Origin: Neoarius graeffei
Taxonomy: Eukaryota > Chordata > Actinopteri > Siluriformes > Ariidae
Length of the DNA stretch: 64,000 bases
Assembly: GCF_027579695.1 (NCBI RefSeq)
Contig: NC_083586.1
Coordinates: 6,692,001 to 6,756,000 of the forward strand
Reading direction: 5' to 3'
The stretch's first letter is position 1. The number at the start of each line of letters is the position of its first letter. Under the pieces are notes generated by a model. That model did no database searches. It was not told the origin of the DNA and saw only the letters and a program-made list of their open reading frames with translations. The position numbers and the translations under genes were made by a program. Shown here in pieces: positions 42,385 to 53,285 of the stretch.

Positions 42385-42760
42385 CCCATCTCATCTCATT
42401 ATCTCTAGCCGCTTTATCCTTCTACAGGGTCGCAGGCAAGCTGGAGCCTATCCCAGCTGACTATGGGCGAAAGGCGGGGTACACCCTGGACAAGTCGCCA
42501 GGTCATCACAGGGCTGACACATAGACACAGACAACCATTCACACTCACATTCACACCTACGCTCAATTTAGAGTCACCAGTTAACCTAACCTGCATGTCT
42601 TTGGACTGTGGGGGAAACCGGAGCACCCGGAGGAAACCCACGCGGACACGGGGAGAACATGCAAACTCCACACAGAAAGGCCCTCGCCGGCCACGGGGCT
42701 CGAACCCAGGACCTTCTTGCTGTGAGGCGACAGCGCTAACCACTACACCACCGTGCCGCC
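42385..42760 (-). repeat. SINE-A, best full-length copy
   Basis: Flanked by a perfect 14-bp duplication CCATGTGAGCAGGT (42371-42384 and 42761-42774). Read on the minus strand it starts GGGCGGCACGGTGG, has an RNA polymerase III box A (TGGTGTAGTGGT, 42739-42750) and box B (GGTTCGAGCCC, 42696-42706), a body of about 300 bp and a tail of ATGAG repeats. So it is a tRNA-derived SINE. At least six other copies or parts are in this window. Confidence 0.93.
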
Positions 42761-42774
42761 CCATGTGAGCAGGT

Positions 42775-43167
42775 AAAATGGATTTTGCTAAAAGATTTCT
42801 CCTGGCTGTAAAAATTCCTCTGACAAGTAAGCTAGGATGTCCGTCTGAACAGAACCAGCTATTTTGGCTCATCCTTATTTGTCAGAGCATAATGAACAGA
42901 GATTTTGTTTTGTTGTCTTTTTACCAGCTCTCTCTGTGGACCTGTCATTATGGGTTCACATAACAGCATGCTGCATGCGTGTTCTCACTGGTTAATCATG
43001 ACCAAGTTAGCTAGCGTGCATTAACATTCTACACAAATGCAAAAGCAGTGTAAAAATCCATGGACAAGAAAAGGTCAAAAATTAGGTCAAAAGGAGGGGC
43101 CAGAAATTTGACAAAAAAAAAAAAAAAGCAGGCATTAGAGGCATAGGCTTCCAAATGTAAAATAAAA
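42775..43167. other. Intron, no feature seen
   Basis: Nothing recognised apart from an A-run at 43114-43127. Confidence 0.4.
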
Positions 43168-43176
43168 AAATATATA

Positions 43177-43237
<61 letters not shown>

Positions 43238-43258
43238 CACACACACACACACACACAG

Positions 43259-43315
<57 letters not shown>

Positions 43316-43325
43316 TATACACACA
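43168..43325. repeat. (TA)n and (CA)n compound microsatellite
   Basis: TA blocks at about 43168-43233 and 43260-43310 separated by a CA block. It touches the end of the Tc1-B element. Confidence 0.93.
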
Positions 43326-43331
43326 GTCACA

Positions 43332-44924
43332 CAGTGCCTTGCAAAAGTATTCATACCCCTTGAATTTTTTCACATTTTGACACCTTACAACCACAAACTT
43401 AAAAGTTTTTTATTGAGATTTTTATGTGATAGACCAACACAGAGTAGCACATAACTGTGAAGTGAAATGAAAATGATAAATGGTCTTCAAAATTTTAAAC
43501 AAATAAAAATCTGAAAAACTTGATGTGCATTAGTATTCAGCCCCCCTGCGTCAATACTTTGTAGAGCCACCTTTTGCTACAATTACAGCTGCAAGTCTTT
43601 TGTGGTATGTCTCTACCAGCTTTGCACATCTAGACACTGAAATTTTTGCCCATTCTTCATTGCAAAATAACTCAAGCTCAGCCAGATTGGATGGAGAGCA
43701 TCTGTGAACAGCAATTTTCAAGTCTTGCCACAGATGCTCAATGGCATTTAGGTCTGGACTTTGACTGGGCCATTCTAACACATGAATATTCTTTGATCTA
43801 AACCATTCCATTGTAGCTCTGGCTGTATGTTTAGGGTCATTGTCTTGCTGGAAGGTGAATCTCCTTCCCAGTCTCAAGTCTTTTGCAGCCTCCAACAGGT
43901 TTTCTTCCAGGATTGCCCTGTATTTAGCTCCATCCATCTTCCCATCAACTCTGACCAGCTTCCCTGTCCCTGCTGAAGAAAAGCATCCCCATAGCATGAT
44001 GCTGCCACCACCATGTTTCACAGTGGGGATGGTGTGTGCAGGGTGATGAGCAGTGTTAGTTTTCCGCCACACATAGCGCCACACATATTTAGGCCAAAAG
44101 TTCAACTTTGGTCTCATCTGACCAAAGCACCTTCTTCCACATGTTTGCTGTCCCCCCTACATGGCTTCTTATGCCTGTCTTTCAACAATGGCTTTCTTCT
44201 TGCCACTGTTACAAAAAGGCCAGATTTGTGGAGTGTACGACTTATAGTTGTCCTGTGCACAGATTCTCCCACCTGAGCTGTGGATTTCTGCAGCTCCTCC
44301 AGAGTGATCATGGGCCTCTTGGCTGCTTCTCTGACCAGTGCTCTCCTTGCTCGCTCTGTCAGTTTAGGTGGACGGCCATGTCTTGGTAGGTTTGCAGTTG
44401 TGCCATACTTTTTCCATTTTTGAATGATGGATTGAACAGTGCTTCTTGAGATGTTCATAGCTTGGGATATTTTTTTATAACCTAACCCTGCTTTAAACTT
44501 CTCCAGAACTTTATCCCTGACCTGTCTGGTGAGTTCTTTGGTCTTCATGATGCTGTTTGTTCTTCAGTGTTCTCTAACAAACCACTGAGGCCTTCACAGA
44601 ACAAGTGTATTTATGCTGAGAGTAAATTACACACAGTAGGACTCTATTAACAGATTAGATGACTTCTGAAGGTAATTGATTGCACTAGATTGTATTTAGA
44701 GGTATCAGAGTACAAGGGGCTGAATACTAATGCACACCACATTTTTCAGATTTTTATTTGTTTAAAATTTTGAAGACCATTTATCATTTTCGTTTCACTT
44801 CACAATTATGTGCTACTCTGTGTTGGTTTATCACATAAAATCTCAATAAAAAACTTTTAAGTTTTTGGCTGTAAGGTGGAAAAATGTGAAAAAGTTCAAG
44901 GGGTATGAATACTTTTGCAAGGCA

Positions 44925-44926
<2 letters not shown>
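43332..44926 (-). mobile_element. Tc1-B transposon copy
   Basis: The ends are CAGTGCCTTGCAAAAGTATT and, inverted, AATACTTTTGCAAGGCACT, a different Tc1 family from Tc1-A. Terminal repeats are about 200 bp. It is framed by TA microsatellites on both sides, so the exact TA duplication cannot be read. About 1595 bp. Confidence 0.92.
43551..44548 (-). pseudogene. Tc1-B transposase (DD34E), one central frameshift
   Basis: Start at 44548 (MKTKELTRQVRDKVLEKFKA), helix-turn-helix ISRSTVQSIIQKWKKYG and a second one around [33 protein letters not shown]. Here a deletion throws the frame (44114-44150). The other frame resumes near 44140 with WSDETK (first Asp), [34 protein letters not shown] (second Asp), [15 protein letters not shown] (Glu) and the end GGSTKY at 43551. 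A short duplication (CGCCACACATA) lies near 44070-44092. Nearly complete otherwise. Confidence 0.92.

Positions 44927-44927
<1 letters not shown>

Positions 44928-44983
<56 letters not shown>
44928..44983. repeat. (TA)n microsatellite
   Basis: About 28 TA units at the Tc1-B end, perhaps expanded from its TA target. Confidence 0.95.
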
Positions 44984-44985
<2 letters not shown>

Positions 44986-45380
44986 TGTTCAGGCATCAGC
45001 ATCCTGAATTGACCTGCAATGCTGTTTTTGAGAAGCTGACTGAAAAGCTTAAGATGGCCATTAAAACATAGCTATAGGGTAGGCTGCATGTTCACTTAAA
45101 ACTGCTGTAACTTGCCCAACCATAACTGATTGTCATATGTACCAGAGGTTTTCTAGCTTGTTGGGACTGAAGCACATCAAAGGTCAAACCAAAACGTCAA
45201 GGCACACCAAATTAAAGTTGGCTATCGATTATGAAGGTCACACACATTAGGATAGGCTACAATGTCATGAGCACGATTTGACCCAGATTGCACTACAGTA
45301 GACTGTCAATTATTAAAACAGATATGTAAATCAGACAGGCAATTGTATAATTAATTAAAAACATTAGGCAATGCTCATTA
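44984..45380. other. Intron, no feature seen
   Basis: No recognised repeat or gene. Confidence 0.35.
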
Positions 45381-45620
45381 CAGTGTTTCCCATTAGTTAC
45401 CTAGACTGTGGTGGCCGAAGCAGTTTGAGAACACATCACAATTGATTTGAGACTGGTAACATTAACTTTACAGTGTCCACTACAGTCATCCACTAGTCCA
45501 AGCACAATATTATGGTCATCAATTTGATACATTTAACTTTACAAGAAACACAATTTTCTTACAGGGGAGCATGCCCCCAGACCACAGCATGCCATTCACA
45601 CAATCCTGAGGGAAACACTA
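45381..45620. mobile_element. Small hAT-like MITE (240 bp)
   Basis: The ends are CAGTGTTTCCC and GGGAAACACTA, inverse but for the last base. The flanking 8 bases do not match well, so the boundary is approximate. Confidence 0.55.
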
Positions 45621-45879
45621 TTATTCTGTCCTTTTTTTGTTTTAAATACTGTCGGTGGAACATCTACCCGTTCTTTTGCAATTTAAGGTAGATGTGAAAG
45701 AAATCTCTCTCAACTCAAAATGTAAAAGCAGGTGACCGTGATTATGCGACATATCCTAGAAGCATGTTGATGGATAGTAAACTAATGTGGCGAGTGTGCA
45801 TGGAAGGAAGAATCATGAGACAGAGATCTCTGCTTTTGAAGATGAATATATCTGTCACTGCACATTGTACAATGAAATT

Positions 45880-46975
45880 GGATGTCATCCTACCAGTGCA
45901 ACATCTGCTTATTAAAAATAATAAATAATGAAGAGGACTGGTTTAACATATGTGATGTACAGCGAACCACCACCAGCTCCAGGATGTGGAAAGAATTTTG
46001 CTGGAAAAATGTGATTAGATTCTTTATCACTCCCAAAACAAAAAGCAAATTTTCAAATACACAACAAACATGCTGGAGCAGACCGTTGTGGGGAGCAGAA
46101 TGCAGGTCACAGTCATGTATTTTGGGAATGTAATAAAATGATTAATTATTGGAATGATGTGTGGGTGGGCATTAAAACAATTTTGGGATACAAGCTACCA
46201 AAGTCATGCGAGATACTATACCTGTGTAATCTGACAAAGGACACCGTACAACATCTCATCTCATTATCCCGAGCCGCTTTATCCTGTTCTACAGGGTCGC
46301 AGACAAGCTGGAGCCTATCCCAGCTGACTACGGGCGAAAAGCGGGGTACACCCTGGACAAGGGCTGACACATGGACACAGACAACCATTCACACTCACAT
46401 TCACACCTACGGTCAATTTAGAGTCACCAGTTAACCTAACCTGCATGTCTTTGGACTGTGGGGGAAACCGGAGCACCCGGAGGAAACCCACGTGGACACG
46501 GGGAGAACATGCAAACTCCACACAGAAAGGCCCTCGTCGGCCACGGGGCTCGAACCCGGACCTTCTTGCTGTGAGGCAACAACGCTAACCACTACACCAC
46601 CGTGCCGCCCCACCCTACAACATGAAGACAGATATTTAGTAAAAGTTCTGCTGGCTGCGGCCAAGGAGGCAATCACCAGGAAATGGCATAGAGCGGACCC
46701 TCCCACTCGGAGGAACTGGCTGGGCACAGTCGACGAGATACTCAAACTGGAAAGACTCACATATATATTGAGACTCCAGCAAACAAAATTTGATAAGAAA
46801 TCTGAAAAATGGACCGAATACAAATCTCAAAACAGAGGCACCACTGGAAACTTTGATGTCGAAGATATTTGAATATTATTTTTTAAGATCATGTATCCCA
46901 CTGGCACTGCATTGTGTTCTGTATTGTTCTATAATGAAAATAAAAATTTGAGTCATAAAAAAATAATAAATAAAG
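45880..46975 (+). pseudogene. L1-type LINE ORF2 C-terminus and 3' end, split by a SINE
   Basis: The frame MWKEFCWKNVIRFFITPKTK, then NTQQTCWSRPLWG and a shifted HVFW-like part (INYWNDVWVGIKTILGYKLP), then after the SINE YLVKVLLAAAKEAITRKWHR and ADPPTRRNWL, stop TGA near 46871. These follow the C-terminal pattern of L1-type ORF2 (CW..CG...H.FW.C, then AK..I...W). A 3' UTR with AATAAAAATTTGAGTC and an A-rich tail ends at 46975. 5' truncated. Confidence 0.82.
46255..46611 (-). repeat. SINE-A copy in the L1 fragment
   Basis: 12-bp duplication ACCGTACAACAT/ACCCTACAACAT (46243-46254 and 46612-46623, one difference). It lacks about 17 bp in the body (GACAAGTCGCCAGGTCATC region). Confidence 0.9.
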
Positions 46976-47142
46976 AAATATGTCCATATATATAAACTCC
47001 TAAAAAAGACATACACACAAGGCATTCTCACACTGCTGTTTTTTAATTGCACAGTCCCTTTAAAACAAGCAGCATTTAATGCAATTATGGCTCTTGGGTA
47101 GATGTTTTTCAGTCTATTTGTCCGTCTCTTAATTGACCTGAA

Positions 47143-48190
47143 CTATCTGCCCAAGCACAGCAATTCAAACTGAGAATGTCCGGGGTGGGATGGATCTTTT
47201 AATATACCCTGGGTTCTTTTGAGGCAGCAAGAACTGTAAAGCTCTTCCAGGTAGGGGAGAGGGCATCTGATCTGTGTGGTGGTGATGAACCTCTGGAGCG
47301 CTTTCCTCTCTGCTACTGTGCAGCTAGCAAACCACACACTGATGCAGTATGTAAGTATGCTCCCTATGGAGCAACAGTAGAAGCACACAAGCAGTGTTTG
47401 AGTGAGGTGGTTCTTCCTGAGGATGCTCAGGAAGTAAAGTCTCTGCTGTGCCTTATTTATCAACTTGTGTGGTGTTCATGCTCCAGGTCAGGTCCTCCTC
47501 TATGTCCAACCCCAGGAACCGGAAGTCCAGGACCCTCTCCACACATTCCCCGCTGATGAGAATAGGCTAAATGTCCATTTTCTTTTTCCTCAAGTCTATG
47601 ATCAGCTCCTTGGTTTTGGTGGTGTTGAGGACCAGGTTGTTGGTCTCTGCACCACCCAGACAACTGCTCCGACTCGTCCTGATAAGCGGACTCCTTGCCC
47701 CCCCAGAGATGAGCCCCACTATGGTAATATCATCTGCAAATTTGATGATGCCATTACTGGAGTGGATGGGGTGCAGTCGTAAGTGTAGAGGGTAAAGAGT
47801 AGGGAGGCTCAGCACACAGCCCTGTGGGGAGCCAGTGCTAAGGCTGAGGAGATGTGGGGAGTGATCAGACAGGAAGTTCTTTATCCAGAGGCAGATGGAT
47901 TGAGACAGTCCCAGGTCTGTCAATTTGGACACCAGTCTGTGAGGGAGAATGGCGTTGAATGCTGAGCTAAAGTCCACAAAGGGCAGCCTAGCATAGCTCT
48001 CCTGCTGCTCAAGGGGAGTGAAGGCAGTGTGGAGAGTTGTGGCTATGGCATCCTCTGTAGAGCTGTTAGCTCTGTAAGCATACTGGTGTCTGTCTAACAT
48101 GGGTGGGAGGCTTGTGATGATGCGAGTCTGGACCAGTTTCTCAAAGCACTTCATGATGATGGGAGCAAGTGCCACTGGACAGTGGTCATT
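47143..48190 (-). pseudogene. LINE reverse transcriptase, C-terminal two thirds
   Basis: Upper frame (47567-48175): VALAPIIMKCFEKLVQTRI, LDRHQYAYRANSSTEDAIAT, LPFVDFSSAFNAI (first Asp) and SPQGCVLSLPTLYPL, then IIKFADDITIVGLI (FADD) and NLVLNTTKTKELIIDLRKKK. Lower frame (47143-47463): KAQQRLYFLSILRKNHLTQT, YCISVWFASCTVAERKALQR and LKDPSHPGHSQFELL. This is a CR1/Rex1-like layout. Several shifts and a damaged joint near 47464-47570. It lies in the exon B-C intron in the same orientation as PRDM9. Confidence 0.87.
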
Positions 48191-49087
48191 CAGGCTGCTG
48201 CTGGTCTTTTTTTGGCAGTGGAACTATGATGGAGGACAGGGTGGGATGGTGGACTAGAATAGGGACTGGTTGACTTCATGTAAAATCCTGTGGTCTGTAC
48301 ATAACATGGCTCTAGGAGTAATGTTTTATTTTACTACAAGATGCATGCCTATCAGAAACACTGGCCAGAGGTGATCAATTATTGCAGGAGTCTTGGTCAA
48401 GGTGGGTCATTGCTATTTAGCCTCTAATGCACTCTAAACTTAAACATTAACAGACCCATGAGCCTTTGCACTCTAGCAAAGCTCTGTGGAACTGGCAACA
48501 ACTAGAGTGACTACCTTTTCTAGTCGCTACAATAATCCTCCTCCCTGGACTTAAATTTATTTTCAAAATCAAATCGAGAATGGGATTAAAGGCCATTTAG
48601 ATAAAAAAAAATGGAAAAGTTCTAAATAAGTGACTACCTACAAACATTTTTAATTAAAAAACAATCGTTGTATTTAAAAAAAAAATACTATTTCATAAGC
48701 CTGTCTAAAAATGCATGGGGTTGCTTAAAATTCCACAGCATACTTCACTTTGTCTCACAGCATAAATCTAATCAACCCTCACCGAGCCGATGTTCTAATT
48801 ATATTTTGTTTGCATTTGTGAATTAATGGAAATGAAACAGATTGTGTAAAATGTCATACCAACTGCATACCCCAGCATCAAACCAACTCGCATAGTGGCA
48901 AATTTTGTGGCATCTAAAATTATCTGCTCGTTGGTGTAGTAACAAGTTTTATATTAACTTTAGCATTAATTATAGTTAACAGTATCTGTTCAGATCTTCT
49001 ACTGTCATGCTTCTCTGTTTATCCTCGAGATTTAGAAAAGAAGCAAGCTGAAAGTATGAACGAATAATTTCCTTGTTTTTTTTTGTG
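48191..49087. other. Intron, no feature seen
   Basis: AT-rich with A runs at 48601-48610 and 48676-48686. No gene. Confidence 0.35.
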
Positions 49088-49088
49088 C

Positions 49089-49168
<80 letters not shown>
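49088..49168. repeat. (GT)n(GA)n microsatellite
   Basis: Long compound repeat in the exon B-C intron, 460 bp from exon B. Confidence 0.95.
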
Positions 49169-49173
<5 letters not shown>

Positions 49174-49628
49174 CTACTGTTGTCGTGGATGCAGCAGAGT
49201 CAATGTAAAATTGGTACAGTTTCTCAGCTGCATTTGGGAAAACAAACTATGATGGAATGTTGATGGAAACTATGATGAATAATATCTTGTGTAATACAGG
49301 AAGCTGACCATGCAATTGGGGGGGGGGGGGATGGACCCATGTTGGTGACTACCTGGGCTTTATGTAATTTTTCATGAATATCTTAAAATTATACAATAAA
49401 TACATATTTGTTTGAGTATTATTCAGGTGTTACTCATATTTCTATTATTAACAGGTTAATTTCCATCACACTGGCTAAAAGAATCGATGTAGGATGGATC
49501 AAACTTGCGATTTACACAACTACTCCACATATCATTGGCAAGAAGAAATTTATATTAATTGGAGCTACCTTCACCTAGTTGTTACTTAAAAATATAAAGT
49601 CTTTATAATAAATTTATGACAGACTCAC

Positions 49629-49900
49629 AAGCGAGGCGTATCCACTATTCCTGGCTTCTTCTCTGGTTACCAGCTCTCCCTGGTAGGGTCCGAAGTGTGT
49701 ACCTACTGGAACAGTCTCCCCCTTATTAAACACTCCCAGTCCTGCATCAGGAATACTGGACTTCTTGATTTCTAGCCCAGGAGGAAGAGTTTGTCTGGTT
49801 CGGTCAGGGACTCCTATGAGAACAGGAGTATCTGGAATGAAGAGAGGCAGTCCATGAACCTCACATTTGTTGAGGAAGAAGGATTTGCAAACTTCACAGT
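49629..49900 (-). CDS. prdm9: PRDM9-like gene, exon B: zinc knuckle and first half of the PR/SET domain
   Basis: Strong acceptor (TTCCTATTGTTTTCTCTGCTCCCAG) above 49900; donor CTT/GTGAGT below 49629. Two bases complete a Tyr with exon A, then CEVCKSFFLNKCEVHG, the C-x2-C-x7-C-x2-H zinc knuckle that precedes the PRDM9 SET domain. TLPPGLEIKKSSIPDAGLGV, FNKGETVPVGTHFGPYQGEL and EEARNSGYASL are the SET N-terminal half. The Tyr of SGY corresponds to mammalian Y276 and is kept. 272 nt, ends on a codon boundary. No disruption. Confidence 0.95.
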
Positions 49901-50519
49901 CTGGGAGCAGAGAAAACAATAGGAAGAAATGAGGCCCAAAATGTGTGTGTCTATATTCAAGACCATATACAGTACATTAGTACAGTATAAAGATTATCCT
50001 AAGAAAGTTTGCCAGAAAGATTCACTGAGCATCTGGTTGAGACTAGAGGTGTCCATCAGGACCGAGATCTCACAGGACACAAGGTACATGAGCACAATTT
50101 TTTTTTATTTCATTGTGGGAGTAAACAAGTGGCCAGATATGAAGCTTGCAAAATAAAACAAATGTTCATTAACATAAGTGTGGCACTGCATGATGTACTT
50201 ACAGCATTCTGGTCAAGGTTGTTTTAAATTCAGCTACTTGTTTGCTTATCTTTTGGGAAACAGAATTTCCCAAATTTGTTAGGAAATAACATGCAGGTAC
50301 AAAAAAAACCAACAAAAAAACCCCCAAAAACACACACCTGTCCACACAGTAAGTAAATAAACAAACAGTCCCACACACATCTCGACTTGAACTTTGACAA
50401 TTCTGGCATTTCTAGATCTAGGTATTTTTCCCAGTGCTATACATCTAGGATTAATATTTAATTTTAAAAATTCATATCTAGTGCCAATTTAAGCATAACC
50501 AATTTGCTGAAAAAAAAAC
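49901..50519. other. Intron A-B, unassigned part
   Basis: Nothing recognised. A/C-rich runs near 50300-50335. Confidence 0.35.
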
Positions 50520-50645
50520 AACAACAGTGGACCCAGAGGAAACCCATGCAGACAGGGGAAGATCTTGCAAAACTTTACACACAGCAACCCGAACTCAGAA
50601 TCAAATCCAGGACCCTGGAGCTATGCCACTGTGACGCCACTAAAT
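50520..50645 (-). repeat. Diverged SINE-A-like fragment
   Basis: GTGGACCCAGAGGAAACCCA through CTGGAGCTATGCCACTGTGACGCCAC follows the SINE-A body and head layout but with many differences, so it is an older or sister subfamily. Confidence 0.5.
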
Positions 50646-51792
50646 CTGTATACAGATATTTGGATACCTGTCCATCACACCCATCTGTGCTTATTGAACA
50701 TCCCATTCCAGGGGCATACTGAGAGGTATTACTCTCTGTCCCCTATTAACCACAGCCAATTGGGGCCTTCTGCAAGCTGATGTATGTGGGGAAGAGAGCA
50801 CATAGCACTTTCCTCTGGGTGTGTTTTGCTATCCTGTGATGCAGCATGGGCTGAATTTGGAAAAGAGGGGGTTGATGGCTTCACATGTCTTGGAGGAAAC
50901 ATGTGTTAGCATTCACTCACCATGGTTAGAGAGACCTGGCTGGTGGGTGGATACTAGCAGGTGACCACACTGGGGAGAAGATAGGCAGGTGGGGAACACA
51001 CACACACACACACACACACAAAACAAAAAAAACAAAACAAAAAAACACCACCCCCATAATCTTCTAATATAGTGAAGACATTAGGACCCGTTTATTTAAC
51101 ATTTATGGAAGGAGACCCAGGTATCAGTCAGTAAATTTTCCCATGATGTTTTCTCTGCAAGTTTTCTCTGCCTTCAGGACAGAGGAGTTTGTGCTTTCTG
51201 GTTTCTCAGTCACACAACATGCATTTATTTATTTATTTATTGTCTCGAACAAAACACCGGAGTGGCTGGAGAGAATGACAGACATTCTGTAACATTAAAT
51301 GTAAACAGAAACAAATAAAACATGCAATGTGTCATTCATTAATACATGAAAAATTGTAATCATTGGCAAATCACTGTGGTATGAAGGGAATAATACACTT
51401 TGGGCTGTGCTGTTATACGGGGAAAAATTTTTTAAAAATCACCCGGCATAGATTTTTATATAACAGCATGACCAATCGTGTGTTATTCCAGACTTTTTTG
51501 TTCAGGTTAACATCTCTTTATAATGACTAATGTCTTTTAAGGAAATAAAAAAATATATATTTAGTTTCTCTCACTCCTTGCTACCATATTACACTCTCTA
51601 TAGACAAAGTTCGTGCTTTATCAATAAAAATATTAATTTCAAATTTAATTGTGTCATAATTTGTTGATAAAATAATCCGAGACTGAGGCTACATCCCAAA
51701 TGTACTGTATTGTACTTTTAGTGCACTAGATCATGTGGAGGGTAGAATAAACAGTGAATGTTACTGAGCACCAGAGTGGCCTGATGTCTTAC
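50646..51792. other. Intron A-B with simple and dispersed repeats
   Basis: 50690-50990 resembles the dispersed repeat at 30900-31130 (CAGCCAATTGGGGCC, CTTGGAGGAAACATGTGTTAG). (CA)n at 50999-51020, (ATTT)n at 51224-51240. No gene. Confidence 0.4.
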
Positions 51793-51964
51793 AGAGGTAG
51801 TCTTTATTGTCAGGATCTTCCACTTTAATGGAGAGAACTTCAGGTGGGTTACCGAGGTCGTCTCCATGGTTGTAGATTTTCAGCTCCAGTGTCTCCTCTT
51901 TCTTCACACAGACTTCTGACATCCCTCCACGTATGGATGTCTCCGTTTTCATGTCCTCACACAG
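51793..51964 (-). CDS. prdm9: PRDM9-like gene, exon A: acidic region before the zinc knuckle
   Basis: Acceptor-like TTTGATCTTTAG above 51964; donor CTCT/GTAAGA below 51793. The 57 codons read LCEDMKTETSIRGGMSEVCV, KKEETLELKIYNHGDDLG and ends EDPDNKDYL plus one base, giving DYL-Y-CEVC with exon B. Met codons at 51950-51952 and 51920-51922 could each start translation if this is the first coding exon. An upstream in-frame start is also possible, because the frame is open to the acceptor. No KRAB or SSXRD features. Acidic linkers of this kind precede the knuckle in fish beta-type PRDM9. Confidence 0.88.
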
Positions 51965-52238
51965 CTAAAGATCAAACAACAAATCTGTTAGGGTGGGATG
52001 ATATCCGTCCCACTTGGGAAGGTGCTGCTCTCATTTCTTGCAGCATAGTTCATAGTCTCAGAACAGGCCTAATCAATCTGTGACAATCCAGAGCCAAGGC
52101 CAGGGAGCAGACGAACAGGCTAAACTGACTGTCTGCTAGCTGCACAGAGTCGTCACTCAGGTTCCACTATATCAAGACTGTGTCTGTTCCCCGAGCTATA
52201 CAAAAAAGTAGAAAGACTCAGTTTGTTCGAGTAATCTA

Positions 52239-52920
52239 CAGTGGTGCTTGAAAGTTTGTGAACCCTTTAGAATTTTCTATATTTCTGCATAAATATGACC
52301 TAAAACATCATTAGATTTTCACACAAGTCCTAAAAGTAGATAAAAAGAACCCAGTTAAACAAATGAGACAAAAATATTATACTTGGTCATTTATTTATTG
52401 AGGAAAATGATCTAATATTACATCTTTGTGAGTGGCAAAAGTATGTGAACCTTTGCTTTCAGTATCTACTGTGACCCCCTTGTGCAGCAATAACTGCAAC
52501 TAAACGTTTCCAGAAACTGTTGATCAGTCCTGAAGCGAGCAGTTCATGTGAGGAAACCCACCAACATCCCAGAGTTGAAGCTGTTCTGTACGGAGGAATG
52601 GGCTAAAATTCCTCCAAGCTGGTGTGCAGGACTGATCAACAGTTTCTGGAAACGTTTAGTTGCAGTTATTGCTGCACAAGGGGGTCACAGTAGATACTGA
52701 AAGCAAAGGTTCACATACTTTTGCCACTCACAGATATGTAATATTGGATCATTTTCCTCAATAAATAAATGACCAAGTATAATATTTTTGTCTCATTTGT
52801 TTAACTGGGTTCTCTTTATCTACTTTTAGGACTTGTGTGAAAATCTGATGATGTTTTAGGTCATATTTATGCAGAAATATAGAAAATTCTAAAGGGTTCA
52901 CAAACTTTCAAGCACCACTG
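52239..52920. mobile_element. Fold-back derivative of Tc1-A (682 bp)
   Basis: TA on both sides (52237-52238 and 52921-52922). Both halves are the 3' end of Tc1-A: TTCAGTATCTACTGTGACCC ... TTGATCAGTCCTG (52457-52532) is the inverse of CAGGACTGATCAACAG ... GTAGATACTGAA (52627-52702). So the arms are about 294 bp around a loop of about 95 bp with a transposase C-terminal fragment. No intact gene. Confidence 0.92.
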
Positions 52921-53285
52921 TAATTAATATAAAAATTAGATCATATTGACTGTACAGCCACTTCCAGCACCTTTGATCTAAAAGGTAGGACTATGAAATA
53001 TTAGATCCCACTCATAATGGTGGTCCCACTCTCGATCTAATACTTGCATTTATATTAAATATACAGGTTCACTTAGGCCTGTCGCAATATTTGATATACT
53101 GACTTATCGTACGGTAAATGAAAATGAACTCTTTTTTTTTACGTGATTTTGGCATTTACGCACTGTACATCTACATAGGGAAGTCGCCAGAGCTTGACCC
53201 ACTGACTCAATAAAACACCGCACTGTTTTCTGTCGTCTCATGTGGCTCTCTGTCAGAGGCGGGGCCTCCCAACATGCAACAGTTA

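Larger units (their letters stand above)
23522..51964 (-). other. prdm9: PRDM9-like gene, whole visible span (five exons)
   Basis: Exons 51793-51964, 49629-49900, 38591-38658, 38241-38419 and 23522-24525 join in phase: a split Tyr codon (T+AC), a clean boundary (CTT then ATA), a split Arg codon (AG+A) and a split Glu codon (G+AA). All introns are GT-AG. The sum is about 564 codons. PRDM9 trimethylates H3K4 (and K36) next to its DNA target and places meiotic recombination hotspots in many vertebrates. Teleosts also have a beta class without KRAB and SSXRD and with altered SET residues, and this copy looks like that class. Further 5' exons may exist above 51964: exon A starts at an acceptor-like site, not clearly at a transcription start. 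Conservation of five splice pairs in TE-filled DNA argues it is a real gene. Confidence 0.88.

Noticed and set aside
42385..42760. A functional tRNA gene, from its good A and B boxes
   Set aside because: It is the head of a SINE: it continues into a 300-bp body with a short tail and target duplications, and it does not form a full cloverleaf with a normal acceptor stem.
43029..43354. Frames of Ile-Tyr repeats
   Set aside because: Translations of TA and CA microsatellites.
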